Positions 26,704-37,018 are shown, numbered from the stretch's first letter. The stretch is 64,000 nt of DNA from Paenactinomyces guangxiensis (GCF_016055185.1 NZ_JAECVR010000015.1:53408-117407), one strand, 5' to 3'. Numbers and translations are program-made. The notes: generated from the sequence alone by a model not told the origin.

Positions 26704-29583
26704 ATGGCACAAGAAAATATTGTGATTCGCGGTGCGCGCGTACACAACTTAAAAGAGATTGATGTAACCATCCCCCGTGACCGGTTTGTTGTTGTGACCG
26801 GTTTAAGCGGGTCAGGGAAATCATCACTGGCTTTTGATACGATCTACGCAGAAGGGCAGCGGCGCTATGTGGAGTCGTTGTCCGCTTATGCCCGCCAGTT
26901 TCTCGGCCAGATGGATAAGCCGGACGTGGATGTAATTGAAGGGTTGTCTCCGGCAATCTCCATCGACCAAAAAACGACAAGCCGCAACCCCCGGTCAACC
27001 GTGGGAACGGTAACCGAAATTTATGACTACTTGCGCTTGCTGTTTGCCAGGATCGGACATGCTTTTTGCCCGGAGCATGGTACCCGGATCACTTCGCAAA
27101 CCGTTCAGCAGATGGCAGATCGCGTGCTGGAATTGCCAGAGCGTACGCGCATCCAGATCATGGCTCCGGTGGTAAAAGGGCGCAAGGGGGAACATGTAAA
27201 ACTCTTGCAGGATATTGCCCGGCAGGGGTATGTGCGGGTTCGGGTTGACGGAGAAATTATGGATCTCTCCGATGAAATTAAACTGGAGAAAAACAAAAAG
27301 CATACGATTGAGGTGGTTGTCGACCGCGTTGTGGTAAAACCGGGGATTGAAACGCGGTTGCCCGACTCGATTGAGACGGCCCTCAATCTCACAGGCGGAG
27401 AAGTGCTGATAGATGTCATCGGCGGCGAAGAAATGCTTTTCAGCCAAAATCTAGCCTGTCCGGAATGCGGATTCAGTATCGATGAACTTTCGCCCCGCAT
27501 GTTCTCGTTTAACAGCCCCTTTGGTGCCTGTCCCACCTGTGACGGACTTGGCAACCGCATGGAAATGGACCCGCAGTTGGTCATTCCCAACCGGAATCTT
27601 TCTCTCGCTGAAGGAGCGATTGACCCCTGGGCCTCTTCTGCCAGCAACTACTACTCCCAGTTGCTGGAGGCGGTTTGTGCCCACTTTGATATCGATATAA
27701 ATAAGCCATTCAATCAGTTATCCAAAAAAGAACAGAATCTGATTCTATACGGTTCCAAAGAACGTTTCCTTTTCCGTTACACGAACGATATGGGCATGTC
27801 AAGGGAGTCAAATACCCGGTTTGAAGGGGTGATCAACAATCTGAACCGCCGGTACCGGGAGACAGGTTCGGAAATGGTCCGCGAGCAGATGGAGACATAC
27901 ATGAGTACCAAACCATGCCCGACCTGCCAGGGGGCGCGCTTAAAAAAAGAAATGCTTCATGTGCTGGTTGGCGGCAAAAATATTGACTATGTGACCCGCC
28001 TGTCCATTTCGGATGCCCTTCACTTTTTTGAGGAACTTTCCCTTTCAGACAAAGAGATGCAAATTGCCCGCCAGATATTGAAAGAGATCACGAGCCGCCT
28101 TGGGTTTCTCGTCAATGTAGGGTTAAACTATTTAACCCTGAACCGTCCGGCCGGAACCCTCTCCGGTGGGGAAGCGCAGCGTATTCGCCTGGCGACACAG
28201 ATCGGTTCCAGCTTGATGGGAGTTTTATATATCCTGGATGAGCCGAGTATCGGGTTGCATCAACGGGACAACAACCGGCTGATCGCCACTCTGGAAAAAA
28301 TGAGGGATCTCGGCAACACATTGATTGTGGTGGAACATGATGAAGATACCATGATGGCCTGCGATTACATTATTGATATCGGCCCGGGTGCCGGCGCTCA
28401 CGGCGGACGGGTAGTGGCGGCAGGAACTCCGCAAGAAGTGATGGACAATGAAAACTCTTTGACCGGACAATATTTGAGCGGACGCAAATTTATCCCGGTC
28501 CCTCTCTCACGCAGGGAGCCCAATGGAAAATGGCTGGAAGTGTACGGAGCGAGCGAAAACAATTTGCGCAAGATCGATGTGAAGTTTCCGCTTGGTGTTT
28601 TCACCTGCATCACCGGGGTTTCGGGGTCCGGTAAAAGCACGCTGGTCAACGAAATCCTGCTGAAAGCGCTGGCCAGAGAATTGAACAGGGCAAAAGCAGT
28701 TCCGGGAAAACATGAAAAAATAACCGGCGTGGATCATCTCGATAAAATTATCAGTATTGACCAGTCACCGATCGGACGGACACCGCGCAGTAACCCGGCC
28801 ACCTACACCGGGGTTTTTGATGATATCCGTGATGTGTTTGCCTCCACCCAGGAAGCCAAAGTGCGCGGCTATCAAAAAGGGCGTTTCAGCTTCAATGTCA
28901 AAGGAGGACGCTGTGAGGCCTGCCGCGGTGACGGGATCATCAAGATAGAGATGCATTTCCTGCCCGATGTTTATGTACCGTGTGAACAGTGTAAAGGGAA
29001 ACGTTATAACCGGGATACCCTGGAAATTAAATATAAAGGCAAAAATGTGGCCGATGTGCTGGAGATGACGGTCGAGGAAGCTCTTGAGTTCTTCCAGAAC
29101 ATTCCCCGCATCAAGCGGAAATTACAAACGTTGTATGATGTCGGCCTCAGTTATATGAAGTTGGGGCAACCCGCAACGACGCTGTCCGGCGGGGAGGCGC
29201 AACGGGTTAAACTGGCGTCGGAACTGTATAAGCGGAGCACAGGCCGAACCCTGTACATTCTTGATGAGCCGACAACAGGACTTCATGTTGACGACATTGC
29301 CCGCCTGTTAAAGGTATTGCAACGTCTGGTGGAAAACGGGGATACGGTTCTGGTGATCGAGCATAATCTGGACGTAATCAAAACAGCCGATTATATTGTT
29401 GACCTGGGACCTGAAGGAGGAAGCGGCGGAGGAACAATCGTCGCTGTCGGGACGCCTGAAGAAGTGGCTGAAGCCAAGGGCTCGTACACCGGTCAGTTTT
29501 TGGCGCCGATTCTAAAAAGGGACCGTAAACGGATGGAAAAAGAGATGGAACCATTTACGCAGCAGATTGCACAAACTTCATAA
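26704..29583 (+). CDS. uvrA: excinuclease ABC subunit A
   Basis: 959 residues with two ABC modules: [14 protein letters not shown] and [14 protein letters not shown] (Walker A), [12 protein letters not shown] and [12 protein letters not shown] (signatures), and zinc fingers [23 protein letters not shown] and [23 protein letters not shown]. It is the damage sensor of nucleotide excision repair and forms an SOS-controlled operon with uvrB. The C-terminal extension after the second ABC ([15 protein letters not shown]..) is short and charged, as is common. Confidence 0.98.
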   Translation: MAQENIVIRGARVHNLKEIDVTIPRDRFVVVTGLSGSGKSSLAFDTIYAEGQRRYVESLSAYARQFLGQMDKPDVDVIEGLSPAISIDQKTTSRNPRSTVGTVTEIYDYLRLLFARIGHAFCPEHGTRITSQTVQQMADRVLELPERTRIQIMAPVVKGRKGEHVKLLQDIARQGYVRVRVDGEIMDLSDEIKLEKNKKHTIEVVVDRVVVKPGIETRLPDSIETALNLTGGEVLIDVIGGEEMLFSQNLACPECGFSIDELSPRMFSFNSPFGACPTCDGLGNRMEMDPQLVIPNRNLSLAEGAIDPWASSASNYYSQLLEAVCAHFDIDINKPFNQLSKKEQNLILYGSKERFLFRYTNDMGMSRESNTRFEGVINNLNRRYRETGSEMVREQMETYMSTKPCPTCQGARLKKEMLHVLVGGKNIDYVTRLSISDALHFFEELSLSDKEMQIARQILKEITSRLGFLVNVGLNYLTLNRPAGTLSGGEAQRIRLATQIGSSLMGVLYILDEPSIGLHQRDNNRLIATLEKMRDLGNTLIVVEHDEDTMMACDYIIDIGPGAGAHGGRVVAAGTPQEVMDNENSLTGQYLSGRKFIPVPLSRREPNGKWLEVYGASENNLRKIDVKFPLGVFTCITGVSGSGKSTLVNEILLKALARELNRAKAVPGKHEKITGVDHLDKIISIDQSPIGRTPRSNPATYTGVFDDIRDVFASTQEAKVRGYQKGRFSFNVKGGRCEACRGDGIIKIEMHFLPDVYVPCEQCKGKRYNRDTLEIKYKGKNVADVLEMTVEEALEFFQNIPRIKRKLQTLYDVGLSYMKLGQPATTLSGGEAQRVKLASELYKRSTGRTLYILDEPTTGLHVDDIARLLKVLQRLVENGDTVLVIEHNLDVIKTADYIVDLGPEGGSGGGTIVAVGTPEEVAEAKGSYTGQFLAPILKRDRKRMEKEMEPFTQQIAQTS

Positions 29584-29594
29584 ACGGGCCGGTT

Positions 29595-29628
29595 CAAAGG
29601 AAGATCTGCTGAGGTCTTCCTTTTTTGT
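29595..29628 (+). terminator. uvrBA terminator
   Basis: Stem AAAGGAAGATC / GGTCTTCCTTT followed by TTTTGTG. Confidence 0.88.
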
Positions 29629-29743
29629 GTTGACCAGTCGCATACTATCTGTTTTTCATTCTGGCGATTAAGAAATCATTATGAGGTTAAAATAATTCCA
29701 GCAAGACGTTTTACACCAACCCTAGGCGAAGGAGTTGAAGAAG

Positions 29744-29932
29744 ATGTCAAGAAACAGAAACAAACTCGTCGTTCCTGGTGCAGAACAAGCTCTCGATCAG
29801 ATGAAGAACGAGATTGCCCAAGAGTTTGGAGTTGATCTTGGCCCGGATACAACTGCCCGTGCCAATGGATCAGTTGGTGGGGAAATGACAAAGCGTCTTG
29901 TTGCTATGGCTTCTCAAATGATGAGCCGCTAA
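29744..29932 (+). CDS. alpha/beta-type small acid-soluble spore protein
   Basis: 62 residues from ATG 29744 ([21 protein letters not shown]), with AAGGAG upstream. The family core is clear: the germination-protease cleavage site [31 protein letters not shown] and the C-terminal helix. These proteins coat and protect spore DNA and are degraded by GPR at germination. It is direct evidence for sporulation in this organism. I could not identify a convincing sigma-G promoter upstream. Confidence 0.95.
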   Translation: MSRNRNKLVVPGAEQALDQMKNEIAQEFGVDLGPDTTARANGSVGGEMTKRLVAMASQMMSR

Positions 29933-29933
29933 A

Positions 29934-29965
29934 GGGTGGGGGAATAATATCCCCCATCTTTTTTT
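29934..29965 (+). terminator. SASP terminator
   Basis: Stem GGTGGGGGA / TCCCCCATC followed by T7, immediately behind the stop codon. Confidence 0.9.
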
Positions 29966-30040
29966 GGAGCGGCCATTTCCATTTCCTTGCAGGGCACCAA
30001 CCGGGAGCTAAACAGAATTCCGCCTTCCTCCCCAAGATAC
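29966..30040 (+). repeat. intergenic palindromic repeat, copy R2 (central and right part)
   Basis: GGAGCGGCCATTTCC...TTCCTTGCAGGGCACCAAC CGGGAG..CAGAATTCCGCCTTCCTCCCC matches the central and right part of copy R3 at 52275-52337 over ~70 bp. It lacks the left box (GTTTGAATCATGC) and the ACAC..CACTTT tail. It starts right at the end of the SASP terminator T run and lies upstream of the ABC permease gene. Confidence 0.65.
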
Positions 30041-30135
30041 AAAAAAGGGTATTTAAAATCAGACTTTTTGTAGTATAATAATTTTTCCCTGGACTCAGGA
30101 ACAGGATCATATCAATATATGGCAGGGGGGATTGA

Positions 30136-30924
30136 GTGGTTTACTGGGAATTGATCAAAAAAAGTTATATTCTTCAATTGCAGTACAGAATGGCACATTT
30201 TATTAACAATCTCGGCAGTCTGATCTTCGGCTTTGTCTACATCGCTATTTGGACCGGGATACTGACGGGAAAAGAACAGCCGGATCTCTACAATGTCACG
30301 GATATGACGAATTATATGGCATTTACTCAGTGCCTGTTATGGATTACCGGTTTTATGACACCGGGCTTAAAGATCCAAGACAGCGTGAGAACAGGTGCGA
30401 TCAGTATTGAAATGGCCCGGCCGGCCTCTTTTTTTCTCATCAGCATCAGTCAGGAAGTCGGCAAAATTGCATACAATTTTTTGTTCCGCAGTCTACCCAT
30501 CGGCCTTGTCTTCGTAGTTACCGTGGGTTTTTATGTGCCTGCAAACGGGATAACCTTTTTCTGGTCCCTGGCCTCCATCCTGCTGGGCATATTCGTCAGC
30601 TTAAATATGAACTATCTGCTTGGGATTTCCGCGTGCTGGACAACGGAGATCAGCTGGGCTCATCTCACCTATATCACTCTGCTGTTCGGGTTGGGGGGAC
30701 AAATGGTGCCGGTTGACCTTTTGCCCGGTTCCCTCTCGCAAATTCCTCTTTACCTGCCGTTTGCCTGTTCCATTTACTATCCGGTGATGATTTATCTGGA
30801 GCAAGTCCCCAACACACCGGTTGAACCGCTGATCATTCAGCTTGCATGGGGATTCATTCTTGCCGGGCTCAGTATTTGTATGACCAGACAGGCGAGAAAG
30901 CGGCTCGAGATTCAGGGAGGCTGA
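30136..30924 (+). CDS. ABC-2 type permease (COG4587-like), subunit 1
   Basis: 262 residues with six membrane helices, typical of the ABC-2 permease group that is encoded in threes with a second permease and an NatA-like ATPase. Motifs include YRMAHFINNLGSLIFGFVYIAIWTGIL at the N-terminus and the central FFLISISQEVGKIAYNFLFRSLP loop. GTG 30136 has GGGGGGA upstream, and TATAAT at 30074-30079 may be the operon -10. Its stop overlaps the next start (TGATG). The transported substrate is unknown; the peptide-antibiotic genes 2.5 kb downstream make export of a peptide one option. Confidence 0.83.
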   Translation: MVYWELIKKSYILQLQYRMAHFINNLGSLIFGFVYIAIWTGILTGKEQPDLYNVTDMTNYMAFTQCLLWITGFMTPGLKIQDSVRTGAISIEMARPASFFLISISQEVGKIAYNFLFRSLPIGLVFVVTVGFYVPANGITFFWSLASILLGIFVSLNMNYLLGISACWTTEISWAHLTYITLLFGLGGQMVPVDLLPGSLSQIPLYLPFACSIYYPVMIYLEQVPNTPVEPLIIQLAWGFILAGLSICMTRQARKRLEIQGG

Positions 30925-31718
30925 TGGCAACGATGAAGATGTATTGGACTCTGCTCACTGCCAGTATCCGGTCGCGCATGCAGTACAAAATAAATTTTCT
31001 GCTCTCGGCGGCGGCAAACGGGCTGATCATGGTGATCGATTTTGTTTTGCTGGCAGCGATTTTATTGCGCTTTGACAATATTTTAGGCTGGAGCATCTAT
31101 GAGATTGGTGTTTTATACGGAATTTCTTCCGTTTCTATCTCCGCTTACCGCCTGATCGCCCCGGAGATTCACAACTTTGATAAGTATATGATTGACGGAG
31201 AATTTGACAGCCTGCTGATCCGGCCGGTTTCCCCGTTAACCCTGCTGATCTCGAAAAACTTGGACTTTAGCCGGTTGGGAGGGATGGTACAAGGTGGTTT
31301 GATTCTCCTGATATCGTTCAGTCGCCTGTCTTTATCTCCTCCTGATTTGCTTCTGCTTGTGTTGTACACTCCAATTGCGCTTCTATCCGGATTTCTCATT
31401 TCTTTTGCGTTAGGATTGATGACGGCAACCATCGCTTTCTGGACACAGCGGGTCAAAGATTTTCAGTCTTTTACCCTGTACGCCCCTTTCAACGCAGCCA
31501 ATTACCCGATCAGCATTTATCCCGGCTGGTTAAAGATCATTTTTTTTACTGTGTTGCCTGTCGGGTTTATGAATTACCTTCCGGCTACTTTCCTTTTACA
31601 CAAGGGAGGTGACCTGTGGGATCTGGTTATTTCCCCTGTCTTTGCGGTGTTATTTGTTGTTCTGTCGCTTAAGTTTTGGCGTTTTGGGATTCAGTTTTAT
31701 CATAGTACGGGGAGTTGA
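30924..31718 (+). CDS. ABC-2 type permease (COG3694-like), subunit 2
   Basis: 264 residues from ATG 30924, coupled to the upstream permease by a TGATG overlap and served by CAGGGAGG; an earlier start at 30846 would overlap the first permease by 79 nt. Six hydrophobic helices, the central FDKYMIDGEFDSLLIRPVSPLTLLISKNLD motif and YPGWLKIIFFTVLPVGFMNYLPATFLL near the C-terminus are hallmarks of this permease family. It pairs with subunit 1 to form the membrane channel. Confidence 0.83.
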   Translation: MATMKMYWTLLTASIRSRMQYKINFLLSAAANGLIMVIDFVLLAAILLRFDNILGWSIYEIGVLYGISSVSISAYRLIAPEIHNFDKYMIDGEFDSLLIRPVSPLTLLISKNLDFSRLGGMVQGGLILLISFSRLSLSPPDLLLLVLYTPIALLSGFLISFALGLMTATIAFWTQRVKDFQSFTLYAPFNAANYPISIYPGWLKIIFFTVLPVGFMNYLPATFLLHKGGDLWDLVISPVFAVLFVVLSLKFWRFGIQFYHSTGS

Positions 31719-31729
31719 GGGCGTTTCAG

Positions 31730-32695
31730 ATGATCGAAGCAGACAGATTGAGAAAAGAATTTAAGGTTTACCGGACGAAACAGGGGCCGCTGGGGGCGGT
31801 TCTCTCATTATTCTCGCGGGAGTATGAAGTAAAGGAGGCGGTGTGTGATCTCTCGTTTCAAATCGGGGAAGGGGAATGTGTGGGATATATCGGTCCCAAT
31901 GGTGCCGGAAAATCGACAACGATCAAAATGCTGTCCGGAATCCTGCACCCCACCAGCGGCAATGTATTGATCATGGGCTACAGTCCGCAAAGAGACCGAA
32001 AAAAGCTGGCCCGCCTGTTTGGGATTGTATTTGGCCAGCGAACACAACTGTGGTGGGATCTCCCTTTGCGGGACTCCTACGAGATTCTGAGGCAAATGTA
32101 TAAAGTGAGTGCAAATGCATACCGGAACTTTCTGGAACAATATGATCATCTGCTTGGGATTGGAGATTTTTTGGAGACACCTGTACGTAAACTCTCTTTA
32201 GGCCAGCGGATGCGCGCCGATTTGGCGGCAGCCTTAATCCATGACCCGCCTGTTCTCTTCCTTGATGAGCCCACGATCGGTCTGGACGTGGTTGCAAAAA
32301 AGAGAATGAGGGAATTTTTAAAGGAAATGAATGAAAAACAAAAGAAAACAATTTTGCTGACCACGCATGACATGGATGATATTGAATACTTATGTAATCG
32401 TGTGATTGTTATCAATCATGGTAAAATAATTCTGGATGGAACATTGAAACAGTTACAAAAACTGATCGGTCTTCCCAGCATGATCCATATCAAATATAAA
32501 AATCATCCGCTGGAGAAACCGCTTCCCCTGAGTGAAAAAGTGGTCGTCCGGGGGGATGAAGTGACGATTCTCTACGACCGGAACAAAACATCTGTCCCTG
32601 CGTTACTGGCACAGGTGAGCAGCTGGGGAGAACTGCTCGATATCCAAATGACTGAACCCGGGATTGAAGAAATCATCCAGCGCATCTATCAATAG
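31730..32695 (+). CDS. ABC transporter ATP-binding protein (COG4586-like)
   Basis: 321 residues. GPNGAGKSTTIKMLSG (Walker A), GIVFGQRTQLWWDLPLRDS (Q-loop region typical of the COG4586 group), LSLGQRMRADLAAALIHDPPVLFLDEPTIGLD (signature and Walker B) are intact; a C-terminal ~80-residue extension carries no recognised domain. ATG 31730 is preceded by GAGGG at 8 nt; a TTG at 31715 lies too close to its GGGGAG. It is the third gene of the permease-permease-ATPase operon. Confidence 0.88.
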   Translation: MIEADRLRKEFKVYRTKQGPLGAVLSLFSREYEVKEAVCDLSFQIGEGECVGYIGPNGAGKSTTIKMLSGILHPTSGNVLIMGYSPQRDRKKLARLFGIVFGQRTQLWWDLPLRDSYEILRQMYKVSANAYRNFLEQYDHLLGIGDFLETPVRKLSLGQRMRADLAAALIHDPPVLFLDEPTIGLDVVAKKRMREFLKEMNEKQKKTILLTTHDMDDIEYLCNRVIVINHGKIILDGTLKQLQKLIGLPSMIHIKYKNHPLEKPLPLSEKVVVRGDEVTILYDRNKTSVPALLAQVSSWGELLDIQMTEPGIEEIIQRIYQ

Positions 32696-32730
32696 ATTTT
32701 AATAAAACTATCCGAAAAGGGGGACTTCCC

Positions 32731-33135
32731 ATGTTTTCCGAAATTGTAAAGATGGACAAAACGCCGGAGGAAGCCATCCGCTGTTTGGAACAGAAACTGG
32801 CGGAGCGAAAGCTCCAGCTTCTCTGGAAATACGAGGTTCCGACCAAGTTGTTTGAACAGGGAATCCGTTTTGATCAAAATTACTGGATTCTTGAAGTCTC
32901 ACACCCGGAACTCACCAAGAAAATGCTGCTCCAAAACCGGTACAGCGGTTTTTTTCTCCCGTGTAAAATCATTGTCTACCGTGACCAGACCAGTAACAAA
33001 ACACACCTCGGGCTGCTCCGGCCCACATCTGTGTTTCCGCTGCTGGAAGACCAGGGATTGCAGAACATGGCTCAACAACTGGAGGAGAGGCTTATTTCCG
33101 TATTGAATGAAATAGAGGAACAGAGCGTTGCATAA
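32731..33135 (+). CDS. DUF302 domain protein
   Basis: 134 residues without signal peptide or membrane span. The order of elements - KTPEEAIRCLEQKLAERKLQLLWKYEVPTKL, WILEVSHPELTKKMLLQNRYSGFFLPCKIIVYRD, HLGLLRPTSVFPLLED, LEERLISVLNEIE - is that of DUF302 proteins, of unknown function and sometimes associated with membrane or redox genes. ATG 32731 with AAGGGGGA. 35 bp behind the ABC ATPase gene, so probably its last co-transcribed gene. Its final 50 coding bases (33078-33127) are repeated exactly at 39852-39901. Confidence 0.72.
   Translation: MFSEIVKMDKTPEEAIRCLEQKLAERKLQLLWKYEVPTKLFEQGIRFDQNYWILEVSHPELTKKMLLQNRYSGFFLPCKIIVYRDQTSNKTHLGLLRPTSVFPLLEDQGLQNMAQQLEERLISVLNEIEEQSVA
33078..33127 (+). 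repeat. 50-bp perfect direct repeat, left copy (island boundary)
   Basis: The 50 bases from ACTGGAGGAGAGGC to GAGGAACAGAGCG are identical to 39852-39901. Here they are the 3' coding end of the DUF302 gene. A second, 32-bp near-identical match (33195-33226 with 39950-39981) follows at similar distance. The bases between the two copies hold the whole peptide-modification gene set. Confidence 0.95.
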
Positions 33136-33194
33136 CCATCATCCTGCATGACCATATCGGCGGTTTCTCTCCTCGTTAGACAAACGAACTGCTC

Positions 33195-33230
33195 AAAATG
33201 AAAAGGACCGATCCAAACCGGTCCTTCAAT
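33195..33230 (+). terminator. terminator after the DUF302 gene
   Basis: Stem AAGGACCG / CGGTCCTT with a weak T tail. Nearly identical to the hairpin at 39950-39985. The rest of 33231-33475 shows no gene or site. Confidence 0.7.
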
Positions 33231-33475
33231 TTGTTATTAGAATATGTTTGGCTCCTAATTCCTTTTCCGCTGTCTATAACAGGGAGGGCCCCGGAAGAGG
33301 GATTCTTCACAAGGTAGCTCCAAGCGATTGAAAGAAATCCTGGTGAGCCAACTGGGTTGAGATCGAAGAATTCGACAGAAGAAAAATCGAAATGCAATTC
33401 GTTATTTTAACCTGATAAGAGTGTATGCTTCTCATTGATTTTATTTGCACCCTATCCCAGAGATTTATTGCCCCT

Positions 33476-35053
33476 CTAGCCATGTAAACATCCCTGCAAC
33501 CAGGGAGGAAGACGGTAAGGGCCGACCGGGATTTGGATGAGGCTGGTTTTAGCTTGCGGAGCCATCTGGTAGATCTCATCACATGAGCTGGCATCAAATC
33601 CGAGAAGGGGGTGTCCCCCCATCCCCAGAGCAGATGCGGCCAGCAGTAAACGCTGCACGAGCATCCCGACTTCCATTTGCTGGATGCGGTATCCTCTGTA
33701 CCCCAGTTTCGTTTTGAGGTGATCCCGCTTCCCTGCCACATGTAAGCAGAGCGGAACTTGGAACAGATTTACATTGTGCAGAGACATTCCCTGTTGCAGC
33801 GAGGGGCGTTGATCTCCGAGACGTATCCGCCGCAAGGCATGATCAGTGTCGTCATAGTGATAAGCACCATCGGGAATGCCTTCAATGTTGTACAAACAGC
33901 CATAAAGTGAGACACGGGACACGGGCTTCTCTTGTGTTCCGTCCAGATCATTTTGATAGGAAAAGGAAGCTGTGGCCTCTTGTAACAGAGTGGCCAGTTG
34001 CGGTTGGCTTACGTTGTGCAAAACGAAGTCCATCCCCGGAGAAAACCGCTTACGGCAGGCCGACGCCAGGTCATATGACAATCGGTTAACACGGGGCAGA
34101 GCCAGCCTCTGGCCCTCACAGTTAACACTGTTCTCCATCCCGATCGGGCGAAACGATCGCGTTGATTCCAACCTGGATGCTTCGTTCATCTGGATCAGCA
34201 CCGGGTATTCCATGACCCTCAGCGACCGGACGTAGTGATCATGCTGAACCGCTGTCAGTTCCCGGCATAATTCGTCGGCGCAGACAGTCCCGTTGTCGTC
34301 ATTCCTATCAATAAACCAGGAGATCGCTGGTTTAACCGACAGCGGAATAACGCCATACACGCTCTCCTCCTGTTCGGACAGACCGAGTAAATGGTTGACG
34401 GCCCGATCAAGAAACTGGAAGTAGACTACAGAGGTAAAGCCAAACCGTTTTGCTGCTTCAAGCAATTGCCCGATCAGTACACCAGCATCCAGACCTTGCA
34501 AACGGTAGGAAAAGTTATTATATTTAAAGAAATTTTTCCAAAACAGGGTCGACACAAATACCGCCCCAAAACAGGCCGACACGTCACAGCGATTGCCAAG
34601 TACCCGGGCCAGATATGAATCAAAATTGCCTTCGCGCAACAATACCAGGCGGTGGTGTGCCACATCATAATGGTAAACCCCGGCAGGCAAATCCTCCATT
34701 TTCAGATATACGTACAATTCGTTTGGATACAACGCCCCGCCAGAGGGAACAAACCGTCGGTTCCACTGCATCAGCCCCTCCTTTTCTTCTGTGGAATTCA
34801 GGGCAAAAGCAGACTGGCACAATTGAGTCAGCCCAAATACGTACCAGAGAAGATGGCCGATTTCGTCAACATCGGGCTTGGCGGGTACTTTTCGTCCTTC
34901 GAGCGCCAGCGGTACTTCTGGAGACAAGGGAAACACAGGCAGGCGACGGTAGAGCTTATAGGCAAGAGGTGCGTCTTTCCAGTCCACCTCGCCCGTCGGT
35001 GTCATCTTGTCAGTGTCAAAATGGAGATTGTGCAGAAATACATCCAGACTCAT
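33476..35053 (-). CDS. SagB-like FMN-dependent azoline dehydrogenase (TOMM biosynthesis)
   Basis: 525 residues from ATG 35053, with GGAGGG 6 nt upstream; the longer frame from GTG 35071 would start in the ribosome site. Two nitroreductase-like halves are recognisable by the repeated pattern G.(Y)HYD...H.L..(I/L)R.G..: PAGVYHYDVAHHRLVLLREGN (~145) and PDGAYHYDDTDHALRRIRLG (~405), with the terminal QMEVGMLVQRLLLAASALGMGGHPLLGFD segment. Such two-domain SagB proteins oxidise thiazolines to thiazoles with FMN in thiazole/oxazole-modified microcin pathways. It is the last gene of the leftward cluster, 21 bp behind the YcaO gene. Confidence 0.85.
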   Translation of the reverse strand: MSLDVFLHNLHFDTDKMTPTGEVDWKDAPLAYKLYRRLPVFPLSPEVPLALEGRKVPAKPDVDEIGHLLWYVFGLTQLCQSAFALNSTEEKEGLMQWNRRFVPSGGALYPNELYVYLKMEDLPAGVYHYDVAHHRLVLLREGNFDSYLARVLGNRCDVSACFGAVFVSTLFWKNFFKYNNFSYRLQGLDAGVLIGQLLEAAKRFGFTSVVYFQFLDRAVNHLLGLSEQEESVYGVIPLSVKPAISWFIDRNDDNGTVCADELCRELTAVQHDHYVRSLRVMEYPVLIQMNEASRLESTRSFRPIGMENSVNCEGQRLALPRVNRLSYDLASACRKRFSPGMDFVLHNVSQPQLATLLQEATASFSYQNDLDGTQEKPVSRVSLYGCLYNIEGIPDGAYHYDDTDHALRRIRLGDQRPSLQQGMSLHNVNLFQVPLCLHVAGKRDHLKTKLGYRGYRIQQMEVGMLVQRLLLAASALGMGGHPLLGFDASSCDEIYQMAPQAKTSLIQIPVGPYRLPPWLQGCLHG

Positions 35054-35074
35054 CCTTCTCCCTCCTGTCACGGC

Positions 35075-37018
35075 TTATGGAAACGGATGTGGATGTGGAT
35101 TGAGCTGTTCAAACGTCAGCGGTTGCTGTGTATACCCGAGCTCCACTGGTACCTTCAACACCCTCTCCAGCCCTTCCACGCGGGTAAGGTGATGTCCGAA
35201 CGTCATTGGCAGCATCCCCGGAATCAGTACTTTCACGCAATGCAGTCTGTTTCGAATCATTTCCGGTGTGGTCTGGTCCACCACAATCACATCGAGGTTC
35301 AAGCGGCGGAACACCTGGAGAATGTCCTTTAGATCTTCGGTCAGGTCCGCATGTCTCGCCTGCCCCTTGAATTCCTCGTCAAACGTTCGTAACGGGCGAT
35401 CTTCATCGAGCAAAAATTGCAGCCGCTCCTGCGCTTGCGGCAACCCGTACAGCATAGAATGATCCTCCATCTGCTGCACCAGGGAGGGATCGTGGAACAT
35501 TCGCACATACTTCTCCTGATTGGCCTCAAATTTATCGTCAAGTGTGAGCATCATGGCGGCCAACTCGTGAATCGCGCATTTTGCCGCCCGTACCGGGTCC
35601 AGATGAGCTCCGGCCGCACAGATGAGATTCACTCCCTTTTGTTTCCTGTTTTTCGCCAGCGCCCAGACGGCTGGAATCCCGTTTTCCATGGTCGAGTTAA
35701 ACAAATACAGATCATACCCCCCCACCGCCTTCACACGCTCGACCATCAACCGCAATTCCAGATCGTCAGCGGAACAAGGGTCAAGGCGCGGGACAGGCAA
35801 TTGTGCATACCAGGTCAAAAGGAATGAATCCCTTTCCACCACTTCCAAAATGCCGTAGAATATGGCCTCTTCCAAACTTCCGCCTAACGCGCATCCATTT
35901 GAAGTTTCATAGACAAACCCATCCCTGCAGCCCAGGCTGTAATAGGCGAGCAACTCCGGAACCAGAATCGGACGCTCTTGTAAAAACGAATAGCCCCATA
36001 CCCAATCGATCGGGTAGTCAGGATCAAACGCTTTGAACGGAAAACCAGGCCGCTCATACTGTTCCTTCGCGTGTAACCCTACCTTGACAGGGTTAAGAGC
36101 TTGATATTTAAGATTTTGGAAGCTGTCGTGAATCACCGTCCGTTTGCCGTGAGGTGCCAGACCGCCGTATCGCTCCAGGGCTTCTAAAATGGCCGTCAAC
36201 TCGCTTTCCGCATATGAATTGGTCCGGCCTGATGATGTTTCGTCCGCCGTGAACAACGGCTGATTCACACTCACACAGGCAAACGGTGACACAAGATCAT
36301 GCATTTTGCCATTCAATAAGCCAGTCCGGGCATCCAGATAGTCTTTGACCAGGACTTCCTGCAGGTCATCCATCGGACGGCAGCGGTAACTGTTCGCGTT
36401 GATCTTCGGACTTGGTTGCAATGAAATTCGAGCTGAGGTCGGTGAATCATCAGGCAATTGACCACAAATCCGACAGAGCGGGTCGGGCAGAAAAAAATGG
36501 AGTGAGTTTTTTAACGTTTCCAGGTTGATCAAAAACACCCGTCCTTCCGAGTGGGCCCGTCTGTCTTGCAACACCCTCTGTGCCTCCGCCACAACCAGAT
36601 GAGTCATCTGCAAAAGTCCCGTGCGTGATGCCCACACATCACACGGCATTCCCTCGTGTTCCGCCAGCCTCTGTTGCAACTCCCACATCTCCTTGCGATC
36701 GCGTCCTGCCAGGAGTCGTCGCATGTCCGCACACTGGGAGCACCCCGGCGTACCGGGCCGAACCAGCGGTCCGACTACACCCTCACCAAAGGAAACGAAA
36801 CCGCGCAGCCAGGGAATGCCGGCTATTTGCAACACCTCTTCCGCGTGATGATGAATGGAGGGATACCAGCTATCGTGCAACACCAGTGCCAAATCCGCCG
36901 TTTCCGGTTCTCCTGCCTGCAAATCAGTCTGACGAACGACCTTGTATTCCATGGATAGTTCTCCACACACAAATTCTGCCAACAACCCTTCACCGACAAC
37001 CAGTACAACTGCACTCAC
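35075..37018 (-). CDS. TOMM YcaO cyclodehydratase fused to leader-peptide-binding (ThiF-like) domain
   Basis: 647 residues. The N-terminal ~230 residues look like a reduced E1/ThiF-like partner with two CxxC zinc pairs (GCSQC, ~93; CRIC, ~185). The YcaO domain follows with its ATP-binding acidic patches AESELTAILEALERYGG (~270) and SLEEAIFYGILEVVERDSFLLTWY (~390) and AKCAIHELAAMM (~480). The protein ends in PHPHPFP, the PxPxP tail that is functionally important in TOMM cyclodehydratases. It makes azolines from Cys/Ser/Thr of the precursor. GTG 37018 overlaps the upstream stop by 4 nt (GTGA) with GGAGGAAT before it. Confidence 0.9.
   Translation of the reverse strand: MSAVVLVVGEGLLAEFVCGELSMEYKVVRQTDLQAGEPETADLALVLHDSWYPSIHHHAEEVLQIAGIPWLRGFVSFGEGVVGPLVRPGTPGCSQCADMRRLLAGRDRKEMWELQQRLAEHEGMPCDVWASRTGLLQMTHLVVAEAQRVLQDRRAHSEGRVFLINLETLKNSLHFFLPDPLCRICGQLPDDSPTSARISLQPSPKINANSYRCRPMDDLQEVLVKDYLDARTGLLNGKMHDLVSPFACVSVNQPLFTADETSSGRTNSYAESELTAILEALERYGGLAPHGKRTVIHDSFQNLKYQALNPVKVGLHAKEQYERPGFPFKAFDPDYPIDWVWGYSFLQERPILVPELLAYYSLGCRDGFVYETSNGCALGGSLEEAIFYGILEVVERDSFLLTWYAQLPVPRLDPCSADDLELRLMVERVKAVGGYDLYLFNSTMENGIPAVWALAKNRKQKGVNLICAAGAHLDPVRAAKCAIHELAAMMLTLDDKFEANQEKYVRMFHDPSLVQQMEDHSMLYGLPQAQERLQFLLDEDRPLRTFDEEFKGQARHADLTEDLKDILQVFRRLNLDVIVVDQTTPEMIRNRLHCVKVLIPGMLPMTFGHHLTRVEGLERVLKVPVELGYTQQPLTFEQLNPHPHPFP

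Noticed and set aside
29641..29690. Sigma-G promoter for the SASP gene (CATACTA at 29641)
   Set aside because: No matching -35 at the right distance and the distance to the start is long.
33307..33741. Open frame overlapping the 3' part of the SagB-like gene
   Set aside because: It is another reading frame of the dehydrogenase gene without a ribosome site.
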